39,477 nucleotides of DNA from Streptomyces inhibens (GCF_003389455.1 NZ_QUAC01000125.1:21874-61350); one strand, 5' to 3'. Positions 8,062 through 21,547 are shown, numbered from the stretch's first letter. The notes: a model not told the origin generated them from the letters alone. A program made the numbers and translations.

Positions 8062-9687
8062 CTAAGTCCCGTACACGCTCGCCACGTTGTTGCGGGGCGC
8101 CGGCCGTGTCTTCGCGGCAGGGCCCACGGCGAAGGCGCGGAGGAGATTCTCGGTGGTGCGGGTGACGAACGCTCCCGTGCGGCCGTCCATGCGGTGATTG
8201 CGGCCGTTCTCGCGCGTCCCGGCCATGAGCGCCTCGACCCACCGCATCGTTCCGGAGGAGAAGACACCGGCGCCGCTCGGCACGGTGTAGTACGCGGAGT
8301 CCGCGTGGCTGCTCCGGCCGTTGCAGACCAGTGGGGAGTGGGCGAGGATCTCCAGCCGGGCCGGTGTGGGCGCCTCCGGGGTGACCCGGTCGTACTCCAC
8401 CCCGACGAGGTGGTCGAAGGCCGCGCCGCGCTTCGCTCCGGTGCCCGCGAAGAGCCAGTGGTCCGCGCTGTGGACGACATAGGGCGCGTCCGTGGGGTAG
8501 CCCTCGTAGAAGACGCCGGTCAGGGCGGACTCCGGGTCGGCGGCGGGCGGTTGGCGGAAGTCGTGGGTCGGCGGTGCGCCGTGGCCGGCGAACTGCGGAT
8601 CGTCCCGGTAGGCGGTCTTGTAGCAGACCACGGTGCGCAGGGTGCCGGACGGTCCCGGCTCCAGCCTGACCCGGCGGAAGCAGGCGTTGGCCCCGAGGAA
8701 GGCCAGGTTGGTGCCGGCGTCGCGGGCCCGGGTGACGTGCCGGCGCTGCTGCGGTGTCCAGTATTCGTCGTGGCCGAGCGAGAGCAGCGCCGTGGCGCCC
8801 CGCAGCAGCGACGGGGTGAGGTGGACATCCACACCGGTGGTGTAGGCCAGCGGGATGCCGAGCCGTTCCGCGAGGACCACCAGCGCGCGCTCGTAGACCA
8901 GGAACTTCCCGGCGCCGTTGGTGTCGTACGGCCGGTCGAAGCTGACGGCCAGCGACCGCGTCCCGTACGCGCCGTCCGCGCCCTGGTAGAGGCTGTAGCC
9001 GCCCCATGCGTTGTACGCCTGCCACGTCGTCACCGCGTGCATCAAGGCCGTCCGGCCGGCGGTATGTGCCGAGCGGACGATCAGCGGGACGTACCGCTGG
9101 TGTCCGTGCTCCGCGTCCAGCCGGAGCAGATAGGCGCCCGGCGGCCAGCCGTGGGCGCGCACATCGAGGGTGCGCCGCCAGTCGGCCCGTACGGTGCGGG
9201 TCCCGGGCAGCGGTCGCGAGCGGCGCTGGCGCTGCCCGGCCACCCGGTCCGAACGCCAGACCAGCCGGGCCTGGGCTCCGCGGTACCAGCCCACTCGGTA
9301 GGCCGCAACGCGGAAGCCGGGTGCGGTGGTCGAGACATACAGCCCGAACTCCTCGCCCGGCAGGACGCTCACCTTGTCGGTGTAGCCCTCGACCGCGTCC
9401 GGCGGACCGGCCGAGCGGATCCGCCAGTCGGGGTCTCCCGGCCGGTCCCGCTCCGCGGCGAGGTCCGGCTCATCGCCACCGGTGGGGCCGGCGCCGGGGC
9501 TTGTGCCCGACGTGGAGTCACATCCGGCGCTCACTCCCACGGCAACACCGGCGGCCCCCATGGCGGCGGCCCCCAGGAATCGCCTGCGCCCCAGGCCGCC
9601 TGGGCCGCCGGTGCCGTCCGGGCCGCCGGTGCCGCATTCCGCGCCGCCTCGGCGCTGATCACCGTGCTGTGGGTCGTCGCCCATCAC
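8062..9687 (-). CDS. Tat-exported lipoprotein with N,N-dimethylformamidase large-subunit-like domain
   Basis: Predicted secreted protein of the N,N-dimethylformamidase beta-subunit-like family. 541 residues from GTG 9687 (ATG 9684 is equally possible). A twin-arginine motif GRRRFLGAA at about residues 33-41 is followed by an Ala/Gly stretch and the lipobox VSAGC, so a membrane-anchored Tat lipoprotein is likely. The mature part has a beta-rich N-terminal domain (GEEFGLYVSTTAPGFRVAAY; WRIRSAG) and a long C-terminal domain with YNAWGGYSLYQ, SFDRPY and LLSLGHDEYWTPQQR, typical of this family. True dimethylformamidases are cytoplasmic heteromers, so the export signal and absence of a small subunit argue against DMF hydrolysis here. 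Real substrate unknown. It ends 9 bp from the DUF397 gene, convergently. Confidence 0.8.
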   Translation of the reverse strand: MMGDDPQHGDQRRGGAECGTGGPDGTGGPGGLGRRRFLGAAAMGAAGVAVGVSAGCDSTSGTSPGAGPTGGDEPDLAAERDRPGDPDWRIRSAGPPDAVEGYTDKVSVLPGEEFGLYVSTTAPGFRVAAYRVGWYRGAQARLVWRSDRVAGQRQRRSRPLPGTRTVRADWRRTLDVRAHGWPPGAYLLRLDAEHGHQRYVPLIVRSAHTAGRTALMHAVTTWQAYNAWGGYSLYQGADGAYGTRSLAVSFDRPYDTNGAGKFLVYERALVVLAERLGIPLAYTTGVDVHLTPSLLRGATALLSLGHDEYWTPQQRRHVTRARDAGTNLAFLGANACFRRVRLEPGPSGTLRTVVCYKTAYRDDPQFAGHGAPPTHDFRQPPAADPESALTGVFYEGYPTDAPYVVHSADHWLFAGTGAKRGAAFDHLVGVEYDRVTPEAPTPARLEILAHSPLVCNGRSSHADSAYYTVPSGAGVFSSGTMRWVEALMAGTRENGRNHRMDGRTGAFVTRTTENLLRAFAVGPAAKTRPAPRNNVASVYGT

Positions 9688-9829
9688 GCTGCTCCCGTGC
9701 GCACCTTTCCCGCCGAACCGTCAGGACGATCATCCGCTGACGCGCGCCGTCGGACGACTTGAGGAGGCCGGATGCGGGAACGGCGGCCCCGGGCCCGCGG
9801 ACCGGAGGCGGCCACGGCTCCCGCCGATC

Positions 9830-9855
9830 CATCGTCTACAGTCATGTAGACGATG
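9830..9855. promoter_or_regulatory. Perfect 10-bp inverted repeat, candidate operator
   Basis: CATCGTCTAC (9830-9839), 6-bp spacer, GTAGACGATG (9846-9855). It lies in the 261-bp divergent region between the Tat lipoprotein gene and the COG4705 gene, 94 bp upstream of the latter's start. Symmetry and spacing suit a TetR/GntR-type repressor. No regulator gene adjoins. Confidence 0.55.
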
Positions 9856-9869
9856 ACCGGGCGAGACCA

Positions 9870-9887
9870 CCGACCACGCGTGGTCGG
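9870..9887. promoter_or_regulatory. Perfect 18-bp palindrome, candidate operator
   Basis: CCGACCACGCGTGGTCGG reads identically on both strands and begins 14 bp after the inverted repeat at 9830-9855. It shares no sequence with that repeat, so two different regulators may act on the same promoter. It is 62 bp upstream of the COG4705 start and may overlap or follow the promoter. Confidence 0.5.
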
Positions 9888-9948
9888 CTGAACAGCGCCC
9901 GACGTGCTGAAGGTTGCGGACACGGCGCACCGCGCCGGGAGGGCGGAC

Positions 9949-10800
9949 ATGACGATGGCGCAGTCGAGCAGCGAGGCACTGGCACGGCCCGTGGGCGAGG
10001 AGCGGTCCCGCCCCCCGTTGCCCGGTGGCGGACACGGGCCGGGCTGGAGCAAGGTACCGCAGGTCACGGCCCTGTTCTGGGGAGTGAAGGTACTCACCAC
10101 AGGCATGGGCGAGACGGCCTCGGACTACCTCGGCCGGACGCTCGGGCCCCTACCGGCCGGCAGCCTCGGACTGGCCGGGCTCGTGGCCCTGCTGGTTCTC
10201 CAGTTCCGGACCACTCGCTACCGGCCCTGGGTCTACTGGTCCGCCATCGTCATGGTCAGCGTGTTCGGCACCATGGCGGCCGATGTCGTCCATGTCGTGG
10301 CCAAAATCCCCTACACGGTCTCGGTCATCGCCTTCTCGGTCGGGCTGGCCGCGATCCTGACGGCCTGGTACGTGTCCGAGGGAACGCTGTCCATCCACAG
10401 CATCCGCACCCGTCGCCGCGAGACGTTCTACTGGGCGACGGTGCTCGCCACCTTCGCCCTGGGCACCGCGGTCGGCGACCTCACCGCAGGCACCCTGGGC
10501 TGGGGGTATCTCACCTCCGGCATCCTGTTCACCGCCCTCATCGCGGTGCCCGCACTGTCGGGGCGCTTTCTCGGGCTCAACGCCGTCGCAGCCTTCTGGT
10601 GGGCGTACGTGCTGACCCGCCCGCTCGGGGCCTCCTTCGCCGACTGGATGGGCGTCTCCACGTCCCGCGGCGGCCTCGGCCGGGGGACGGGGCCGGTCAC
10701 ACTGACGCTCATCGTGCCGATCGTTCTGCTCGTGGGCTACCTGGCGATCAGCCACAAGGACACCCCGCCCGAGCAGTCGGCCATGGGCACCGCCGTCTGA
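9949..10800 (+). CDS. COG4705-family (DUF347-like) multi-pass membrane protein
   Basis: Integral membrane protein of unknown function. 283 residues from ATG 9949, preceded by GGGAGGG (9938-9944); an earlier TTG/CTG extension has no ribosome-binding site. After a soluble N-terminus of about 35 residues comes the family signature KVPQVTALFWGVKVLTTGMG, then about eight hydrophobic helices in a twofold repeat (a second, weaker K-I-P motif at VVAKIPYTVSVIAFSVGLA) and a short polar tail. Related proteins are annotated only as membrane-anchored or as DUF347 repeat proteins, so no substrate is claimed. Its promoter region carries two perfect palindromes, implying tight control. Confidence 0.85.
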   Translation: MTMAQSSSEALARPVGEERSRPPLPGGGHGPGWSKVPQVTALFWGVKVLTTGMGETASDYLGRTLGPLPAGSLGLAGLVALLVLQFRTTRYRPWVYWSAIVMVSVFGTMAADVVHVVAKIPYTVSVIAFSVGLAAILTAWYVSEGTLSIHSIRTRRRETFYWATVLATFALGTAVGDLTAGTLGWGYLTSGILFTALIAVPALSGRFLGLNAVAAFWWAYVLTRPLGASFADWMGVSTSRGGLGRGTGPVTLTLIVPIVLLVGYLAISHKDTPPEQSAMGTAV

Positions 10801-10841
10801 GGCAAAGCAGCCCTGACTCCGCTGCGCGCCGCCGTCCGGCC

Positions 10842-11747
10842 TCAGGAGCCGGTCAACACCGGCGCCAGCTCCCGGAGTTGATCGAGGCCCAGGCCGCGGT
10901 TGGCCACCAGCGGCTGGATGGCCACATGGTCGGCGCCCGCGTCGCGGTGTTCCTGTACGCGCCGCCGGATGGCGTCCGCGTCGCCCCATGCCACCATCGC
11001 GTCCACCAGCCGGTCGCTGCCGCCGCCGGTGAAGTCGTCGTCATCGAAGCCGAACCGGCGCAGATTGCCTACGTAGTTCGGCAGTTCCAGGTAGAAGCGC
11101 GTGTGGTGCTCGCGGGCCAGGGCGCGGGCCTTGGCCGGGTCGGTCTCCAGGAGTACCGCCTGTTCGGGGGCGAGCAGCGGGCCGGTGCCCAGGACCTCAC
11201 GGGCGCGGGCGGTGTGCTCCGTGGGGACGAAGTACGGATGGGCGCCGGCCGCCCGGTCCCTGGCCAGCTCCAGCATCTTCGGGCCGAGCGCCGCCAGCAC
11301 CCGGGCCGGCGCGGGGTCGGCCACCGGGCCCTCGTACGGGGCGGCGTCCATCGCGTCGAGGTAGTCGCGCATCGCGGCGAGCGGCTTGGCGTACGTATGG
11401 CCGCGCAGATTGACGATCGGGGCGTGACTGGCGCCCAGGCCGAGCAGGAAACGGCCGTCGTACGCCTCGGCGAGGGTGTGCGCGGCGCTGTTCGCGGCGG
11501 CGGCGTCGCGGCCCCAGATGTTGGCGATGCCGGTGGCGATGGTGATCCGCTCCGTGGCACCGAGCAGCAGGCCCGCGTGGCTGAACGCCTCCTTGCCGGC
11601 GGGCCCTTCACCGAACCACAGGGCGCCGTAGCCCAGTTGCTCGATCTCGGCCGCCGCCTGCCGGGCGGTGGCGGCCGGCACCTGGCCCAGACCGCCGTGC
11701 CAGACGCCGACCCGGCCGATCCGCGAAGCAAGAGCGTGCTGCTGCAC
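10842..11747 (-). CDS. LLM-class F420-dependent oxidoreductase
   Basis: Luciferase-like monooxygenase-fold oxidoreductase, expected to use coenzyme F420 (actinobacterial TIGR03620-like group). 301 residues from GTG 11747, with TCCTCC on the plus strand at 11751-11756 as ribosome-binding site. TIM-barrel features: IGRVGVWHGGLG at the start, AAAEIEQLGYGALWFGEGP, GIANIWGRDA and FLLGLGASHAP near residue 105, and a C-terminal ADHVAIQPLV strand. The substrate is unknown. It lies downstream of the gatB terminator as a single-gene unit, convergent with the COG4705 gene. Confidence 0.9.
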   Translation of the reverse strand: MQQHALASRIGRVGVWHGGLGQVPAATARQAAAEIEQLGYGALWFGEGPAGKEAFSHAGLLLGATERITIATGIANIWGRDAAAANSAAHTLAEAYDGRFLLGLGASHAPIVNLRGHTYAKPLAAMRDYLDAMDAAPYEGPVADPAPARVLAALGPKMLELARDRAAGAHPYFVPTEHTARAREVLGTGPLLAPEQAVLLETDPAKARALAREHHTRFYLELPNYVGNLRRFGFDDDDFTGGGSDRLVDAMVAWGDADAIRRRVQEHRDAGADHVAIQPLVANRGLGLDQLRELAPVLTGS

Positions 11748-11870
11748 CGTTCCTCCACTGGCAAAGGGGTGGCGGCCCCGTCCGCGTCCGCGGCGGACGG
11801 GGCCTCTCCCTGATCACAGCACGGCGGCGCGCCCCGGCATTCCCTGGCCGGGCCAAACGGGTGGGGGTAC

Positions 11871-11910
11871 GCGAAGCGGCCGCCCTCCCGTAGGAGGACG
11901 GCCGCTTCGC
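11871..11910 (-). terminator. Strong terminator hairpin after gatB
   Basis: GCGAAGCGGCCG (11871-11882) pairs perfectly with CGGCCGCTTCGC (11899-11910), and an inner CTCC/GGAG extends it. It begins about 58 nt past the gatB stop. There is no clear U-tract, as is common for Streptomyces terminators. It isolates the gat operon from the oxidoreductase gene. Confidence 0.85.
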
Positions 11911-11968
11911 GCTACCGGATCAGTGGTGCGTCAGCCCTCGACGCCCAGCTTCTCCAGGCTGTGCTCAA

Positions 11969-13477
11969 TCATTCTTTCGCGCCAAGGCGCTCAAGAATCA
12001 GTTCCCGTACGCGTGCCGCGTCGGCCTGGCCACGTGTGGCCTTCATGACCGCGCCGACCAGGGCGCCGGCCGCGGCGACCTTGCCGCCGCGGATCTTGTC
12101 GGCGATGGCGGCGTTGGCGGCGATCGCCTCGTCGACGGCGGTGCCCAGGGCGCCCTCGTCGGAGACGACCTTCAGACCGCGCTTCTCGACGACCGTGTCG
12201 GGGTCACCCTCGCCGGCCAGCACGCCCTCGATCGTCTGGCGGGCCAGCTTGTCGTTGAGGGAGCCGTCGGCGACCAGTGCGGTGACCCGGGCGACCTGCT
12301 CGGGGGTGATCGGCAGGGCGGCCAGCTCCACGCCGTCCTCGTTGGCGCGACGCGCGAGCTCGCCCATCCACCACTTACGGGCGGCGGCGGAGTCGGCACC
12401 GGCCTCGACGGTGGCGGTGATCAGGTCGACCGCGCCCGCGTTGAGGATCGACTGCATGTCGTGCTCGGAGATGCCCCACTCCTCGCGCAGCCGGTTGCGG
12501 CGTACGCGCGGAAGCTCGGGCAGCACGGCGCGCAGTTCCTCGACCCACTCACGGGAGGGGGCCACCGGCACCAGGTCCGGCTCGGGGAAGTAGCGGTAGT
12601 CCTCGGCCTCTTCCTTGATCCGGCCGGAGGTCGTGGAGCCGTCCTCCTCGTGGAAGTGACGGGTCTCCTGGATGATCGTGCCGCCGGACGAGAGCACCGC
12701 GGCGTGCCGCTGGATCTCGAAGCGGGCCGCACGCTCCACGGAGCGCAGGGAGTTGACGTTCTTCGTCTCACTACGGGTGCCGAACTTCTCGGTGCCCTTG
12801 GGGCGCAGCGAGAGGTTCACGTCGCAGCGCATCTGGCCCTGCTCCATACGGGCCTCGGAGACGTCCAGCGCCTTGATGAGCTCACGCAGCTCGGCGACGT
12901 ACGCCTTGGCGACCTCGGGGGCCCGCTCACCCGCGCCCTCGATGGGCTTGGTGACGATCTCGATGAGCGGGATGCCGGCGCGGTTGTAGTCCAGGAGCGA
13001 GTGCCGGGCGCCCTGGATACGGCCGGTGGCACCGCCGACGTGGGTGGACTTGCCGGTGTCCTCCTCCATGTGGGCGCGCTCGATGTGCACCCGGAAGACC
13101 TCGCCGTCCTCCAGCTGTACGTCGAGGTAGCCGTCGAAGGCGATCGGCTCGTCGTACTGGGAGGTCTGGAAGTTCTTCGGCATGTCCGGATAGAAGTAGT
13201 TCTTCCGGGCGAAACGGCACCATTCGGCGATGGTGCAGTTCAGCGCCAGGCCGATCTTGATGGCGGACTCGACGCCGATCGCGTTGACGACCGGCAGCGA
13301 GCCGGGCATGCCGAGGCAGGTGGGGCAGGTCTGCGAGTTGGGCTCGGCGCCGAGCGTGGTGGAACACCCGCAGAACATCTTGGTCTTGGTTCCGAGTTCG
13401 ACGTGTACCTCAAGCCCCATGACGGGGTCGTAGGTGTCCAGCGCGTCCTCGTACGACACCAGGTCGGTGACAGTCAC
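11969..13477 (-). CDS. gatB: Aspartyl/glutamyl-tRNA(Asn/Gln) amidotransferase subunit B
   Basis: Subunit of the GatCAB complex that converts Glu-tRNA(Gln) and Asp-tRNA(Asn) to their amide forms. GatB phosphorylates the aminoacyl ester and binds the tRNA. 502 residues from GTG 13477. Recognised by [40 protein letters not shown] (Zn-site cysteines), [20 protein letters not shown] and [15 protein letters not shown] in the cradle domain, then the helical and YqeY tail domains ending ILERLGAKE. It is the last gene of gatC-gatA-orf-gatB. A 13-codon frame [13 protein letters not shown] overlaps its stop (ATGA) and resembles its own C-terminus (see findings). A strong hairpin follows. Confidence 0.98.
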   Translation of the reverse strand: MTVTDLVSYEDALDTYDPVMGLEVHVELGTKTKMFCGCSTTLGAEPNSQTCPTCLGMPGSLPVVNAIGVESAIKIGLALNCTIAEWCRFARKNYFYPDMPKNFQTSQYDEPIAFDGYLDVQLEDGEVFRVHIERAHMEEDTGKSTHVGGATGRIQGARHSLLDYNRAGIPLIEIVTKPIEGAGERAPEVAKAYVAELRELIKALDVSEARMEQGQMRCDVNLSLRPKGTEKFGTRSETKNVNSLRSVERAARFEIQRHAAVLSSGGTIIQETRHFHEEDGSTTSGRIKEEAEDYRYFPEPDLVPVAPSREWVEELRAVLPELPRVRRNRLREEWGISEHDMQSILNAGAVDLITATVEAGADSAAARKWWMGELARRANEDGVELAALPITPEQVARVTALVADGSLNDKLARQTIEGVLAGEGDPDTVVEKRGLKVVSDEGALGTAVDEAIAANAAIADKIRGGKVAAAGALVGAVMKATRGQADAARVRELILERLGAKE

Positions 13478-13508
13478 GGTGAAACTAACCTCTCAGGTCC
13501 GGCGCCGA

Positions 13509-13747
13509 TCAGTCCGCGAGGACGTCGTCGTCGTTGAGACGGCGCAGTTCGCGGATGAGGAGCGCGACGCCGGTGACGATGGCGGCGGCGGAGACTACGG
13601 CGTCGACCAGCTGGAGCTTGTCCTGCTCCAGCTTGGCCTTCTTCGCCTGCTTGACGACGCTCACCGCGCCGAACAGCGTGGTGCCGATGGACAGATACGT
13701 ACCGGGCTTGGACTTCTTGAAGCCCTTGGCCTTGGCAAGCTTTCCAC

Positions 13748-13751
<4 letters not shown>
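13509..13751 (-). CDS. Small single-span membrane protein between gatA and gatB
   Basis: 80-residue protein of unknown function, [20 protein letters not shown]..., with a very basic N-terminus (Lys-rich), a second Lys-rich stretch [14 protein letters not shown], and one hydrophobic segment [18 protein letters not shown] before an acidic end LNDDDVLAD. Its GTG start (13751) overlaps the gatA stop by 4 bp (GTGA) and it ends 31 bp before gatB, so it is translationally coupled inside the gat operon. The operon position suggests conservation, but no role in tRNA amidation is known to me. Confidence 0.8.
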
Positions 13752-15246
<1,495 letters not shown>

Positions 15247-15250
<4 letters not shown>

Positions 15251-15543
15251 TCCTCACCCAGGATCTGCGGCACCTTGAAACGCTGCTGCTCCTGGGCCGG
15301 GGCGCCGGAGAGCGCCTGCTCGGGGGTCAGCGACGGACGGACCTCGTCCGGCCGCATGACGTTGGTCAGGGGCAGCGGGTGGGAGGTCGGCGGTACGTCT
15401 TGGTCGGCGACCTCGGAGACGCGGGCGACCGCGCCGATGATGTCGTCGAGCTGTCCGGCGAAGTGGTCGAGCTCTTCGCCCTGCAGCTCCAGACGTGCCA
15501 GCCGGGCGAGGTGAGCGACCTCCTCGCGCGTGATGCCAGGCAT
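15247..15543 (-). CDS. gatC: Aspartyl/glutamyl-tRNA(Asn/Gln) amidotransferase subunit C
   Basis: Small stabilising subunit of GatCAB that wraps the GatA-GatB interface. 98 residues from ATG 15543 ([20 protein letters not shown]), with GAGGAT as a ribosome-binding site 6 bases upstream. Family features: the N-terminal helix [22 protein letters not shown] and the C-terminal [36 protein letters not shown]. Its stop overlaps the gatA start. First gene of the gat operon. Possible promoter sequence on the minus strand upstream (CCATAGGATTGG around 15635-15646) is weak. Confidence 0.97.
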
Positions 15544-15742
15544 GCAGCGATCCTCTGGTGTTCTTGGCGGAGTGTTCCGGGTGGAATGTCCAGGCGGAGT
15601 CTTCTTGGCGAATGCTCCTGTGAACTTTTCCGGCCCAATCCTATGGCGTACGGGAGAGCTGCCGCGAAACCGTTTCGCCGGGGCGGCCGGCGAACGCCTG
15701 GGGCGGCGGCTCTCCACGATCGGCCGGAGGGGGCGTGGCCTG

Positions 15743-15913
15743 CTAGGGAGCCTCCTGCCCGGGCGTTTCCTCCGCCTCGGCGGCACCCTCGGCCGCGTCC
15801 GCGTCGCCCGTCCCGTCGGCCTCATCCGTCCCACCGGAGGGGTCGGGCTCGACGGATGCGTCGGACTCGTCGTCCGGCCCGGACTCATCGGGCCGGTCCT
15901 GCGCTGTGGGCAC
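15743..15913 (-). CDS. Short acidic open frame between rmdB and gatC (uncertain)
   Basis: 56 codons from GTG 15913 to TAG 15743: [18 protein letters not shown]... ending EETPGQEAP. 19 of 56 residues are Asp or Glu and only one is basic. Third positions are mostly G/C, as in real genes here. The frame is +2 relative to rmdB and stays open back across the rmdB stop (…[21 protein letters not shown]), but no convincing start or ribosome-binding site exists. It could be a small acidic protein, the lost or frameshifted tail of the rmdB product, or a chance open frame. I cannot decide from sequence alone. Confidence 0.4.
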   Translation of the reverse strand: MPTAQDRPDESGPDDESDASVEPDPSGGTDEADGTGDADAAEGAAEAEETPGQEAP

Positions 15914-15960
15914 CTGCGAGGGGTCTTCGGAGCGGGGACACGGGACGGCCGGTGGCCGGG

Positions 15961-18069
15961 TCAGTTCAAGACCTGTCCCGAAGGGCGCTTGGCGGCCTTC
16001 TCCGCCGCCAGGGCGGCCGTCTCCGATTCGCGGTGCCAGCCGTGCTCGCCGCGGGCTCTCAGCCAGGCCGTGGTTTCGTCCGGTGGCATCGCGGCCGCCA
16101 CCAGCCAGCCCTGTACGGCGTCACAGCCGAGGTCACGCAGCCGCTCCCAGGTCTCGTCGTCCTCGACGCCCTCGGCGACGACCAGGAGGCCGAGGGAGTG
16201 GGCGAGGTCGAGGGTGCAGCGGACGATCTCGGCGTCCTCGTTGTCCACGGCGAGCCGGGCCACGAAGGAGCGGTCGATCTTGAGCTCGCTGACCGGGAGG
16301 CGCCGCAGATGGACCAGCGAGGAGTAGCCGGTGCCGAAGTCGTCGAGGGACATCTTCACGCCGTGGGCGGTGAGCCCGGCGAGGGTGTCGGCGGCCCGCT
16401 GCGGGTCCTCCAGGAGGACATGCTCGGTTATCTCCAGCTGGAGGGCGCCCGGTGGGACGCGATGTCGGGCCAGCCGGGCCGCGACCGCTCCGGCGAAGCC
16501 CGGGGAGTGCACATCGCGGGGGGAGACATTGACCGCGACCGGCACCTCCAGGCCCATCGCGCGCCAGCGCGCCACCTGGGCGAGCGCCGTCTCCAGGACG
16601 TACTCCGTCAGCCGTGGCATCAGGCCGGAGGACTCGGCGATGGCGATGAATTCGTCCGGTGGCACCCTGCCGCGGTCCGGATGCACCCAGCGGACCAGGG
16701 CCTCCAGACCGGCGACATGCCCGTCGAAGCCGACCTTGGGCTGGTAGTGCAGCTCGACGTCACCGGCGTCCAGGGCGCGCCGCAGATCGCCCAACAGGCC
16801 CAGCCGGTCGGGGGTGTTGCCGTCCCGCTTGGCCTCGTAGAGCTCGACGCCGCTGCGGTCCCGCTTGGCCTGGTACATCGCCACATCGGCGCGGCGCAGC
16901 AGTCCTTCGGCGTCCAGGGCGTGGTCGGGGAAGACGGCGACCCCCGCGCTGGCTTCGAGCACGAGGGTCAGGCCGTCGAGATCCAGGGGGGATCCGAGGG
17001 CGGCGACGAGGTTGCGGGCCACCCGCTGGGAGCTGGTGAGGGAGTCGGTGGTGGGCAGCAGGACGGCGAACTCGTCGCCGCCGAGCCGGGCCGCCTCGGC
17101 GCCGCGCGGGAGGGCGTGCCGCAGCCGGTCGGCGATCTGCAGCAGCAGGCGGTCGCCCGCGAGGTGGCCGAGGGTGTCGTTGACGGAGCGGAAGCGGTCC
17201 AGGTCGATGAGGACCAGCGCCGAGCGGGTGCCGACGCGCTCGGCGTCGTCCAGCGCGGTCCAGGTGCGCTCCAGCAGCCACTGCCGGTTGGGCAGGCCGG
17301 TGAGCGGGTCGCGCAGCTGTTCCTCGGCGCGGGCGCGGGCTATCCAGAGGGTGGAGTCCAGCGCGATCAGCGGGACCGCGAACAGCGGCAGCAACAGCGG
17401 CGCGTGGACGGCGCAGACGGCGATCAGCGGGGAGATGCCGAGCAGCGCGATGCCGACGAGTGCCTGGCGGACGACGGCCGTTCGGGGGATGGCGGGCAGC
17501 CCGCCGCTGCGCGGGGCGAGGCTGACCCAGAGCAGTCCGCGGCTGACGAGGAGGTAGCCGGCGGCGGTGACGAGGACCTCGGGCAGGACGGAGAGGTTCC
17601 AGGTCTCCGGAGTCCAGGGGCGGCGGACGCTGGAGACCACGCCGAACGCGGCGAGGCCGAGCGCCGCGGCGCCGATGCCGAGGATGTCCACGGCACCGTG
17701 CACCACGGCCTGTCGCCAGCGGTGCCGGCGGGCGGCGCCTACGAGGACGACGACGGAGAGGCTGACGAGGGTGGCGGGCAGCCAGCCGTACAGCAGCAGG
17801 ACGGCGAGGGAGAGCGCGGCGCCGGAGCCCGTGCCGCCCCACCAGCGGTCCCGGCCGAGGGCGACCAGGTGCCCGACGATGACGCCGGTGAGGATCGCCA
17901 GCGACCAGCCTACGGAGCCCCCGGGGAAGAGTGCGTCACCTTCGCCCAGGGTGCGTATGACACCCGTGGCGAGCGTGAGGCCCGCCACGATGACGATGGT
18001 CGCGGGCAGCGCGGGCACGACGAGCCGCCGGAGCCGCGACGCCGGAGCGGCGCTGTCGGTCGGTTTCAT
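15961..18069 (-). CDS. rmdB: Membrane-bound GGDEF-EAL cyclic-di-GMP protein, RmdB-like
   Basis: Bifunctional-type cyclic-di-GMP enzyme. 702 residues from ATG 18069, chosen for GAGAGGG 5-8 bases upstream. The N-terminal third (residues about 15-230) is hydrophobic, with several membrane helices (PALPATIVIVAGLTLATGVI; VGWSLAILTGVIVGHLVAL; and more). It is followed by a GGDEF domain with an intact R-LGGDEFAVLLP site (G330-F334) and an EAL domain (E456-A-L in GLEALVRWVHP, then NVSPRDVHSPGF, ITEHVLLEDP, DDFGTGYSSL, LKIDRSFV and VAEGVEDDE). Both active sites look intact. Its location beside ligA and gatCAB matches S. coelicolor RmdB as I remember it, a phosphodiesterase affecting aerial development. 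An acidic open frame overlaps and follows its stop. Confidence 0.92.
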   Translation of the reverse strand: MKPTDSAAPASRLRRLVVPALPATIVIVAGLTLATGVIRTLGEGDALFPGGSVGWSLAILTGVIVGHLVALGRDRWWGGTGSGAALSLAVLLLYGWLPATLVSLSVVVLVGAARRHRWRQAVVHGAVDILGIGAAALGLAAFGVVSSVRRPWTPETWNLSVLPEVLVTAAGYLLVSRGLLWVSLAPRSGGLPAIPRTAVVRQALVGIALLGISPLIAVCAVHAPLLLPLFAVPLIALDSTLWIARARAEEQLRDPLTGLPNRQWLLERTWTALDDAERVGTRSALVLIDLDRFRSVNDTLGHLAGDRLLLQIADRLRHALPRGAEAARLGGDEFAVLLPTTDSLTSSQRVARNLVAALGSPLDLDGLTLVLEASAGVAVFPDHALDAEGLLRRADVAMYQAKRDRSGVELYEAKRDGNTPDRLGLLGDLRRALDAGDVELHYQPKVGFDGHVAGLEALVRWVHPDRGRVPPDEFIAIAESSGLMPRLTEYVLETALAQVARWRAMGLEVPVAVNVSPRDVHSPGFAGAVAARLARHRVPPGALQLEITEHVLLEDPQRAADTLAGLTAHGVKMSLDDFGTGYSSLVHLRRLPVSELKIDRSFVARLAVDNEDAEIVRCTLDLAHSLGLLVVAEGVEDDETWERLRDLGCDAVQGWLVAAAMPPDETTAWLRARGEHGWHRESETAALAAEKAAKRPSGQVLN

Positions 18070-18081
18070 TCCGATCCCTCT

Positions 18082-18095
18082 CACAGCCGGCTGTG
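18082..18095. promoter_or_regulatory. 14-bp perfect palindrome just upstream of the rmdB ribosome-binding site
   Basis: CACAGCCGGCTGTG lies directly 5' of the rmdB Shine-Dalgarno (18075-18081). As RNA it could fold only into a tight hairpin; as DNA it is a plausible operator. No regulator is assigned. Confidence 0.35.
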
Positions 18096-18225
18096 CCCGC
18101 GCCACGGCAGGCGCACACCTCAACAGTAGGCCGCGGAAGGCCGCTGCGGGCAGCGATCGACGACGGTTGCCCGAATGCGACCCGGCGTCCCGGATCAATC
18201 TGGTATGCGCCGATGGGGTGACACC

Positions 18226-21487
<3,262 letters not shown>

Positions 21488-21505
21488 CCAGGAAGGGTAT
21501 GCGGC

Positions 21506-21536
21506 GGTGGGGCGGCCGGGGCGCGCCCACCCCACC
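21506..21536 (-). terminator. GC-rich hairpin after the MFS gene
   Basis: GGTGGGG (21506-21512) can pair with CCCCACC (21530-21536), enclosing a further GGGCGCGCCC dyad. It starts 11 nt beyond the MFS stop on the minus strand and fills the gap before the MetE-like gene. Confidence 0.5.
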
Positions 21537-21547
21537 CGGCCACCCGG

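Noticed and set aside
9830..9855. BlaI/MecI-type operator (TACA-TGTA)
   Set aside because: TACA and TGTA are separated by 4 bp, not the 2 bp of those operators, and no BlaI gene is near.
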